This document shows, piece after piece, positions 55,443-64,000 of a DNA stretch of 64,000 bases (positions are counted from its first letter, which is position 1; each line of letters starts with the position of its first letter). This DNA is from Raffaelea ambrosiae (taxonomy: Eukaryota; Ascomycota; Sordariomycetes; Ophiostomatales; Ophiostomataceae). The stretch covers positions 4,291,234-4,355,233 of the forward strand of contig PCDI01000002.1 of the NCBI GenBank assembly GCA_002778195.1, given 5' to 3'. The translations under genes and the position numbers were made by a program. The notes under the pieces are model-generated. The model did not search any database. It saw nothing but the letters and a program-made list of their open reading frames with translations, and had not been told where the DNA came from.

Positions 55443-55911
55443 ATGCTATGGATTGGGATTGCCACTGGTAGCAACGGCGTGGCAAGGAAATGTGGGTGGA
55501 AGAAACACAAGGCCCATTCGTATCCTACATAGTACAGACATTTTGAATTTTTATTGGGCAAAATCACAGCCAGTGACACCCCAGGCCCTCCGGCTAAGTC
55601 TGTCAATCAACTTGCCTTCAGGAAACAAAGCCCCAGAGCTTGGGAATTTATACGAACAGTCGTTTCCATCTAGTCCGGATAAAGGACGAGAAGTATTTCC
55701 TTGTTAAAGTCACATGAAGAGACTGAAAACAGAGAATGTCTCTGGGAAGCCAGTAAGGACCTCTACGAGACTGTAGTGGTAGTGGGGATCGTGCAGGGCG
55801 ACGCATTGCGTGCGGGTAAAACTCTCGACTCTATCATTTCTTCTCTGTTAATCTAGCGAAGTATCGGAAGCTTTATATGACTATGGCAGTGCCCTGAAAT
55901 CCAACAAAGAA
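55443..55911. other. Gap between convergent P450 and dynamin genes
   Basis: AT-rich 3' flanks; nothing else seen. Confidence 0.6.
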
Positions 55912-58429
55912 CTATTTGTATGCTGCCTTCTTCTCCTTCTTCTTGACGCTGGAAACCGCTAACGTCCCCCACATATCCGGCTCATCCGGCAACGCCTCCG
56001 GCTCCGCCTCCGGCTCCGCCTCCAGATACGGCTCCGGCACCGCCTCCTTCTTTAGAACCTCGAAGCCTTTCCCCACTCGGACTGGAGCGTCGTCAGGCTT
56101 GACGAGGTTGGACGAATCCGATGAGCTTTTGGTTGAGACGACGTCGTATGTTCTGATGTCCCCGTCCTTGTCGGCTGGGGTGGTCAGGCCGTCAGACGCG
56201 GCTGGGAGAAAGGTCAGTCGACAAGAACGTGAACCAACATGAAGGATGGTGAGCGCAGAGAGGAAGGAAAAAAAAAAAAAAAATCATACCGACAAGATCC
56301 ATCCCCACGATAAAGCTACGACACGTCTCGGCACCCTGGGCAAGCACGGCCAGTTTCCGCCCCAGCTGCTTCCGCCGAGCCTGGATGTCATCGGACTCGC
56401 CGGCAATGGCAGTGACCAGGTCTGGCACCATCTGGTACACCCCGAGAGGCGACAGCACCTTGCCGAGCTCCGACAGCAGGCACACCTCGACCGCCTCGAC
56501 GGCGACGTCGTCGATGAACCGCCGCAGGGCCACGTCGTAGTACGCCGTCATATAGTCGATGGCCTCGGACGCGGCCGCGCGCCGCGGATCCGGATTGATG
56601 GTGGCGTCGGCCAGGTTGGCGATGAGCTGCGTGAAATTGACATTCACGCACTCGGTTCCCGAACTGTAGCCAAGGGCCTCTTTGATAATCTTGGCGTGCT
56701 GGACACGCCGGCGCTCGGCCTGGATGGTATTCACCGCCTGGGCCACGCGGCTGTCGTACGTGATGGGGTGCACGCCGCGGTAGGCGTGGATGATGGCGTC
56801 CGTCTTGGCCTCGAGCGCGGCGAGCAGGCGGGCCATGGCCGGCTTGAAGATCTTTTGGAACAGGGCCTGGGCGGTCCCCGGGTCGGTGACGTGGGCGAGC
56901 ACGTGGTGGAGAAACGTCTGGCAGGCGGCCCAGACCTCGTGCACATGGCGCTTGGCCAGCCCGGCCCAGGGCTGCGCCTGCTCGCAGAACAGGTCGCTCA
57001 CAATCATGGGGTCGAACAGGCCCGCCAGCTCGCGGCCCTTGGACCGGCGCATCTTGGCCTGGACGTCGCCCAGGAAGCGGTGGCGGGAAATGGAGACGGG
57101 GTGGTGGCCGTCGTCGTTGTCCGCAGCACCCTCCTCGCGAATCTGACGGTAGTGACCGCGCTTGGCCAGGTCCTGGGCGAACGCCTCGTTGAGGTTCTGG
57201 ACGACCGCGCGGAGACGGCACTGGTAGCCGTGCTCGGTCTGGGCGTCTTGGAAGAAGCTGGCGTTTTGGTAGTTGGCGTCGATGGCGCTCCGGACCAGCT
57301 CCTGGAAGGTCTGGCTGACCCCCAGCAGATAGGTCTTCTGCTCGTCCAGGGTCACGCGCGGCCGCCCCAGCTGGCCGAGGGCCTCGCCGCAGGCCGCGTG
57401 CTTCGCCTCGATCTCGCTGACCAGGCTGGGCAGCTCCGCAACAATGTGCCCGAGCAGGACCTGGCTCAGCCGGCGCCGCAGCGGCTCGATCCCGAGCGCG
57501 CTGTGCGGCAGCTCCGCCGCCCATATCCCCCCGCCGTCGTCGCCGCCCTCGCCGCCAAAGAAGAAGCGTTGCTCCTGAGCGTCGCGCAGCACCAGCGTGT
57601 GGTGGCCCGTCCCCGTGCCGGCCTCGGTGTCCAGGTTGCGCAGCACGTGCCAGCCGAGGCGGAACTCGACCTCCTGGTTCCGCGCCAGCGACACAAAGAC
57701 GTTCTCGCTGGTCGACCCGCGGTGGAGGAGGTCGGGCTTGGTGATGACGCCCAGGGTGCGCAGGCCGCCGGGGTCGGCCGCGCGGACCAGCTGCAGGACG
57801 ACCTGGTTGGCAATGTCGTTCTTGGCCGACACCACGGCCAGGATGATGCTGCGCGGCTCCCGCATGTACGACTGGACGACTTCGCGGATCAGGTCCACGT
57901 CGGCGGCCGACTGGTACTTGGTCTGCGCGTGCACGAGCCCGGGCAGGTCGACGATGGTCAGGTGCGGCCGGTCGGGCCCGGCGATCTCGACGCGCAGCAG
58001 GTCCTGCGAGAAGGCCTTGCCGTGCGTGGAGATGCCCATGGCCGCCTGGGCGCGGTCGATCAGCGCCGCGAAGCCGGTCAGATCCTGCAGCGTCTCGTGG
58101 AAGGCGGCCAGGCTCTCCTTCTCGGCGTCGCGGCGGCTGTGGTGCGGCACGATGGAGATCTTGACGCTGACCTCGGCGTTGCGGCGCAGCACGAGCTCGG
58201 TGGGGAAGCGCGTGCAGAGGCTGCTCTTGACGGGGAAGGGCACGCCGGAGATGGCCTCCAGCACCGAGCTCTTGCCGGACGACTGGTCGCCGCACACGAT
58301 GATCTGGGGCAGCGAGACGAAGTGGCTGATGCCCTGCGACCGGAGGCTGTCGATGGTGTCCATGAGATCGAGCCGATCGCCGGAGCAGAGGCCATTGAGG
58401 GCCTTGGTCTGGTTGGCGTCGAGCAGCAT
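55912..58429 (-). CDS. Dynamin-family GTPase
   Basis: Two exons on the minus strand, 58429-56290 and 56201-55912 (809 aa). GTP-binding motifs are complete: G1 GDQSSGKSSVLEAISG, G2 Thr in LCTRFPTEL, G3 DLPGLVHAQ and G4 TKPD. The middle/stalk region follows (ETRYKKW-equivalent helices, RRRLSQVLLGHIVAELP, HEVWAACQTFLHHVLAHV) and a GED-like helical segment (DYMTAYYDVALRRFIDDV..CLLSEL). The second exon adds a charged tail with repeated Glu-Ala-Glu-Pro and a Lys-rich end (VKKKEKKAAYK). It belongs to the variable fungal dynamin-like proteins related to Mx/Vps1-type GTPases, which act on membranes. The exact process is unknown. The ATG at 58429 is the first after a TATA-like element. Confidence 0.92.
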
Positions 58430-59063
58430 GGTGGGAGATGGGTGGGACGGGCAGAAGGGCGGTGATGAGCACGAGCACGAGAGTGTGGGAGGATGGGTTT
58501 CGCGTGCCTGTTGCAAGATGACTCTTGCCGGAGAGGTGCTTTGCGGAAAAAGTGGTAGTTTGAGGGAGAAGGCTCGGAAAGACGAGCAAGAGCTGGCAAG
58601 ATCCCGGGGGTCCCCCCTATTTATACTTTGCTGTTTGCATGCCTAGCTCTCTGTTTGGTCCTATGAAAAGTCCCCGGCAAGCTTCCCCGGCATGACTGAC
58701 GTGGTTCGTGGACAGCCTATCTGCAAGTCGCAGTAGGCCTCATAGTAGGCCTCACATTCAGCCTCTGTGCATGGCTCTGTGCATGGACACCGCATTTTCA
58801 TGAGTAGACGCTCGTTTTCATTGGACAGGGTCTTCCAGTGAGGCCTACAAACACGGATAGAACAAAGCGGTGATTCGTCTGCTCGTCCAACGTGCTGAGT
58901 AAGTCGAACATCATGGTTCATTATGATTCGTTAAGGACTGGGGTGTTTCCGCAGTGGCTCTGTATTCAGGCAGTGGAAATATCTACTCTTGAGATACGTC
59001 TGTTGTATGTGTTTCTTCTTTTCAATCTTCCGCACGTACACAACAAAAACTCCAAAGTACGTA
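58430..59063. other. Divergent promoter of dynamin and FtsJ-domain genes
   Basis: 634 bp, with a TATA-like element on the dynamin side. No gene seen. Confidence 0.55.
58618..58625 (-). promoter_or_regulatory. TATA-like element of the dynamin gene
   Basis: TATAAATA on the minus strand, about 190 bp upstream of the dynamin start codon. Confidence 0.45.
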
Positions 59064-60280
59064 ATGATGTCTGCGGTGGCTGATTCCGATGAAACTGCCC
59101 CTGGCAGCACTGCCGTGGCCACAGACCGAGGACAAGATGTACAAGACGAATTTCTGCATGCGAAGGGCTTGATTGTGCTATTTATACGCGAGAGGTGTGC
59201 TGAGTACCGGGAGCTCTGTGTGCTGCGAGAAATCGTAAGTCGACCGCGCGGATTCTTCTTTTAGTCCGGTCCGTGATTCTAACTTCCCACCCCCCCCAAC
59301 AGGGCTGGAGCAATCCGTCCGGGGACCACCACTTCGAAAGGCAGAGGCGGATCGCCGATCGGGGCAGCAAGAAATCAGCTGCCCATTTTTACTCCTTGAT
59401 GCAGAAAATTGGCCACCAGCTACAAAAAGCTACAGGGGTATTCCGCATCACCAGAGAGACGGACACAGAGCCCGCCGGCATTCTGGACATGTGCACAGCC
59501 CCCGGGGGGTTTCTTGCCGTGGCCTTGCAGGAGAATCCCACAGCACGCGCCTTGGGCTTCAGCTTGCCTGTCGCCAGCGGCGGGCACAAGTTTCTGATGC
59601 CCCGGAACGATAACGTTGAGCTGCGGTTTGTCGACGTCACCATGCTTGCGGCCGACATGAGCACTGCCAGCATAACCATCCCACCGGACCACCCAGATCA
59701 CAACAACTTTGTTCTCGAACAACAGATCCCCATGGGCCGCCTGTTTGATATCGTGCTGTGCGACGGGCAAATTCTGCGAACCCACATCCGGGCAGCCTAC
59801 AGAGAGGCCCATGAAGCCACACGGCTGACAGTCACACAATTGGCCCTGGGCCTAGAGCACCTGAACCCAGGCGGCACTATGGTCATTTTGATGCACAAAG
59901 TCGAGGCGTGGCACTCGGTGGTGCTTCTTCACACCCTGTATCAGTTCGCCACGGTGCGGCTCTTTAAGCCCACGATTGGTCACGGCACGCGGTCGTCGTT
60001 TTACGCCATCGCCTCTGATGTCCAGAGCCAGCATCCAAAGGCACTGCGGGCCGTTGCACACTGGAAGAAGCTGTGGCACGCGGCTACATTTGGCTCAGAG
60101 GATGAGTACTGGACTATTGCGAACAGGGAGTGCATCGGTGTGGAGCAGATGCTGGAGGAGTTCGGAGACGAGCTCGTGCGTCTCGGGCGAGATGTCTGGC
60201 ACACCCAGGCTAGCGCACTTGCCAAAGCACCCTACATCCGGAATCAACCGCAGGCACGGGGCCAGACGAGAGAAGCCTGA
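59064..60280 (+). CDS. FtsJ-like (RrmJ-type) methyltransferase-domain protein
   Basis: Two exons, 59064-59234 and 59303-60280 (382 aa). Two ATG codons in tandem (59064, 59067) start the frame. The C-terminal exon shows an FtsJ-type SAM pocket: GILDMCTAPGGFLAVALQENP, then LFDIVLCDGQ at the motif IV position, and LNPGGTMVILMHKVEAWHSV followed by VRLFKPTIGHGTRSSFYAIA with the Lys that, with Asp and Lys earlier, fits the K-D-K-E arrangement of 2'-O-ribose methyltransferases. Fungal proteins of this kind are usually uncharacterised. RNA as substrate is inferred from the domain. The short N-terminal exon (DVQDEFLHAKGLIVLFI) has no known motif. Confidence 0.85.
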
Positions 60281-60552
60281 GTTGCCGTCTTGGGTGTCTG
60301 CCGTCAGAGAGAGAATTTCTTACAGCTGTGCTGGGGGGAAAATGGCGACGTGGAATACTGAGGCGTGATGGTTTGTATACTACTATAAGGCAAAGGAAGT
60401 CTACGGTGGTGCGAACTTGTCACGTGTGCGATCATGAGACGTATGGTGAAGTGTATTCTGAAGTGAAATGGATTCAGAAACCCAGACGAAGCATCCAACC
60501 ATGAACCTTCGTTCGAAAGGATAACAACAACCCAGGATTGTGCAAGTTCCGC

Positions 60553-62327
60553 CTACGGGGCAGGTTCTTCCGGTTTCTGCCCGTAGACAAATTTGTAGTT
60601 GACATACAGGTGAACCCTGCGTGCATCGCGCAGCGCTTTCCGGATGCCCATCAAAAAGACCTCATACTCATCCTTGGGCCAGTCCATGAGCGTCCACAGA
60701 AACAGAGTATAGCCTGGTATGGTTAGAAGAAGAAATCCCCCCCCCCTCCCCCAAAGATCTCGGAAAGCCACGTTGGGATCATAAGACTTACCCTGAAGGT
60801 CCGTCTCCAGAGCCAATCGGTTGAACTGCCCAATTTCGGCCAGTTTCTTATCGGCTGTCCACGGCCCCATGGGTACCTGTGAGTGGGAGAGAATGCTCCA
60901 TTAGTACGGGCCCGCCGCTCGCCCATTGTTGCTACTGTTGTTGAGAACTCACCTTGTAGCGGGCCGTGTGAATGTTTTCCAGGCCAGCCGCCTGCATGCA
61001 GTCTTCCTGCAGGGTCCCTTCAATCATGGTGAAGCTCTGCCCGATCTTCTTGCCGCTCTCCTCGAAAAGCCGGTTCCATGTGGCAATGACCTCGAGATCG
61101 TCGGCGGAACCATCGTCGCACTGCAGACGGGGATCGAACTCGGTCGACTCGACGTAGCCGTTGGGGCGGCAGCACCGGGCAGCCTCCTTGAAGAAGGAGC
61201 TCCAGTCCCGGATGGACCCGCTCAGAAAGCGGATGTGGACGAGGTCAAAGGTGTTGGTGGCCCACGTCCACGGTTGGTTGGCGTCGTCGAGCTCAAACTT
61301 GACATTCGGGGGTATCCAGGCAGGCTGCATCGTCCAGTGTTAGTATCCACGGGGCCCTCACTGCAGACTCCTAGACATCGCGTTTCCGCGGTGCGTACCT
61401 GTGTTGGGGAAAGGTCTGTGCCGATGACTTCGGCGTTCGGGTACTCGTCGCCAAAGTCGCTGCATTTTTGTCAGGATCAGTATTCGGCCAGTTCTCCGGC
61501 TTGTGAAATTCTGGCAACGTACATAGCCCATATTCCTACAAAGTCAGGTCAATGCACAACAAGAAAAGTACCAGAATGATGGGTTGAACATACCATCTCC
61601 GGTGCCAATATCCACTACTTTCTATTGCCGTGTAAGCCCTCGTCAGCCATGGAATCGCAAGGGGGCTTCTTATGCGGGTCTGCGTACATGGATATTTTCC
61701 TTCTCCAGAGGGCACAGGAACAGCTTGCCATCGAGGAGTAACGTCGTGTGGTGATGACTGCAGATGGTGGTAAGCAAGGATGTATGGTTTCCTTTTCTTT
61801 TCTCTTTTGCGTTTTCAATTAAAGTGTAGCTAAATGAATGGTCTCTCCTCACATAATGTCCATGGAGTTGCTCTGCTGCTCGTCGTTGGGGGTAAAAACT
61901 TTGGCATCGTATCGATCGCTGTGGTAGCGTCTGCCCTGGATTGTGCGGTACTGTAGGATGCTCGAAGTAATGGAGGCAGTTGAGCTCGATCTGAACGATT
62001 TGCGTTTTGTTAAGTTTGGCTGTCTTCAGAGGGGGGTTTCAGGGGGGGGGGGGGGTGGGCAAATCATCTAACGTGTCGCTCCCGAGAGCTGAATCGGCGT
62101 CATCGTCAGACTGCCATTGGAAAAGAAGACGTCAGTGAGATTTGCAAAGTAGCCTGTTGTAAGACAGGGGGGTTTACCTCGATATTGTCAGCCACTTCCA
62201 ACTCTGTGGGTGCCAGAGTGGTGGTTGCGGCTGCTTCCAGACTCTGGGGAGATCTCGGTCCCGACTTCGGGGATGATTTCGGGGAAGACCTCGTGGGCGA
62301 CCTCGTGGCTGATCCTGCGGCAGACAT
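60553..62327 (-). CDS. LaeA-like SAM-dependent methyltransferase (second copy)
   Basis: Ten exons on the minus strand: 62327-62178, 62110-62073, 61990-61853, 61757-61688, 61621-61594, 61535-61523, 61459-61399, 61324-60953, 60876-60792, 60713-60553 (371 aa), all in phase. Exon 6 is only 13 nt and completes motif I: VVDIGTGDG-IWA-IDFGDEYP. Other family blocks: a Ser/Pro leader, DDDADSALGSDTSSTAS, SSILQYRTIQGRRYHS, HHTTLLLDGKLFLCPLEK, VIGTDLSPTQPAWIPPNV, FELDDANQPWTW, GSIRDWSSFFKEAARCCRP and GYVESTEFDP. It has the same plan as the copy near 52 kb but is clearly diverged from it. Methyltransferase activity is well supported; the substrate is unknown. Confidence 0.9.
62042..62055. repeat. Poly-G homopolymer in an intron
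   Basis: Run of about 14 G between exons 2 and 3 of the second LaeA-like gene. Confidence 0.8.
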
Positions 62328-64000
62328 GATCCGAAATGGTAGGTTTCCTGGGTACGGTAGTTGGGCAATCTGTCGGTCGCTGAGTGGCCGATGTGTGGAA
62401 AGGAAGGGAAAAGAGATGCCGGGGAATTCGAAGACGAACGAGAGTGACGTGGAGTTATTAGGAGAAGGATCTCCCAACAAGCAGCACGGGCAGAACGCAT
62501 CGTTCTGTGGGGGGGAGGAAGCGGCACGGAATAGTCTGTGCGTGCCTGGGTGGGCATTTTGGCATGTAACCCGGTTTGCCGCGGTATGCTGGCGCAATTC
62601 TTGCAGACTTCTCAGAACGACTACACACAAACAGGCAAAGCTTGACCGACTGGCAGCGCGACGCAACCTCGACTGGCCCCTGTTATGCACCTAGAAAGGT
62701 ACGACCTTCCCGAATTTGCCAAAGATTGCAGGCAGTGATGCTCTCTGGATCCTTCGGTTGTGGAGATCCTGCACTCGAATGCAACAACGGCTGCAAGCGT
62801 CGTCTGTTCAGAGAAATTTGTGGTGGGGCAAGTGTTTTGGAAGAATGATATCCTACGAAAGTCTCGTGTAGTATTTTCTCACTTGCGAAACCCATGCTGA
62901 GTTATGGATTCGCAACTCTTGGTTACCAGATAATTACTATGTAGAAGGGGAAGGCAAATCGAGCAGGAATCGATAGGTGAATTGAGATAAGTGTCTTCTT
63001 TTCAAATCGTTTGAAATAGCAGGTCACCTTCTGAAATGTCATAGCACGTCCTGTAACCCGATCGGGGTGCGAACAGGAGAGGCGAACACATTCTAACTGT
63101 TCACTAACCCAATCGGGCACTAAATGCCGCAAAGCCGGGCAACACGATACGAGAGGATGGCTTTCTTCCTTTGGCCTGGCCAAGAGCACAACGCCGCCTC
63201 CTGCCATGCACGTTTCTGTTTTCAGTTGCCCCTTCGCCTATCGTTTTTCCACACGAATGATTGGCCGTGGATTTTGGTTAGTCGCCACAGCGCAGTCACG
63301 GAATGGCGCGTCGGCCCACAGTTGAGGCTATCTTGAGGCAGTTTAGATCTGATGTAGCCGAGGCGAAGGGATATAATCTACATAACCGTATATGAGTCCA
63401 GCCTGCAACTTGGACCTTATATTCCGGTTGACTGTTCTGTAGTTCTTGTTGGCGTCACAAGTGTCACGGCGGACATTTAATGGCCATGCACTCCACGGTG
63501 TAGAGCAAAGAGGTAGCACAGATCGACTTCCTGCACAACACCCCATTTGCGGCCACAGCTCGTCTTTCTCTGTCTTGCTCAACATCTACTTACATAGACA
63601 CACCATAGCTGCATACTCCTTCGATGCATCCTTCGGGTTCGGCATTGCCATTTCCCTAAAGAACCTGCGTTCCGGCTACAGGGTAGTCGACACAGCCTGC
63701 AAAGTCGGCAAGGCGGCAAAGCAATATCTCGACATGGAAAAGCTACGCGGACAGTGGGCCACACTTGGGGGAGCTTCGTAGACGAGTGATCAAAGTTGCA
63801 TGAAGTGTTGTTTAAACAGATGCTAAGGCAAATAATACCGTGTCCTATACTACATTACTGTGTGCACTCGTATAACCATGTCCATATACCGTGTTCTTGT
63901 GGACTACGAACCAGCAGCAGAGCTGTTCCAGCCTCTCGTAACGAGAACGGGGCAGCCTTCCTGGCAAGGACCGTCCCGGATTGCTCGATGCTGTAGTCGC
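62328..64000. other. Terminal 1.7 kb without a convincing gene
   Basis: The only frame worth noting is at 63446-63781 on the + strand. Its second half (FGFGIAISLKNLRSGYRVVD.. and YLDMEKLRGQWATLGG) reads like a protein, but the first half does not. It may be the last exon of a small or decayed gene. No family was recognised. Confidence 0.4.

Noticed and set aside
56246..58465. 739-codon plus-strand frame opposite the dynamin gene
   Set aside because: Antisense shadow created by GC-rich codons; the minus-strand frame has complete GTPase motifs.

Overview
The window is nuclear DNA of a filamentous ascomycete (Pezizomycotina, most likely a sordariomycete). The signs are dense genes on both strands, GC-rich coding sequence with short GT..AG introns (about 45-120 nt) carrying CTAAC/CTGAC-type branch points, two Zn2Cys6 regulators, LaeA-like methyltransferases, a CAF-1 chromatin factor and many simple-sequence tracts. 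Genus cannot be fixed from sequence alone. All exon borders below were read by hand from splice signals and reading phase.

Left third (1-22.8 kb): the 3' end of a CAF-1 subunit B gene; a long low-complexity membrane protein; an F-box/propeller protein; a decayed AtuA/DUF1446-type gene; a family III CoA-transferase; an HNH-nuclease-like protein; a 4-coumarate-CoA-ligase-type acyl-CoA synthetase with a peroxisomal C-terminus; a tRNA-Arg(CCG); a fungal-specific regulator lacking a zinc cluster; and a short-chain dehydrogenase.

Middle third (23-46 kb): a secreted gamma-glutamyltranspeptidase; an alpha/beta hydrolase whose second intron is a 31-bp minisatellite containing the only N of the window; a broken SDR gene followed by an intact one; a Zn2Cys6 regulator; then a carbohydrate block of GH35-like beta-galactosidase, second Zn2Cys6 regulator, sugar transporter and GH78 alpha-L-rhamnosidase. 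The natural reading of the block is uptake and stripping of rhamnose- and galactose-containing plant glycans under local control. A GNAT-ankyrin protein follows.

Right third (46-64 kb): a urea-type sodium:solute symporter, a LaeA-like methyltransferase divergent from a cytochrome P450, a dynamin-family GTPase, an FtsJ-domain protein, and a second LaeA-like methyltransferase with ten exons including a 13-nt micro-exon. The last 1.7 kb holds no convincing gene.
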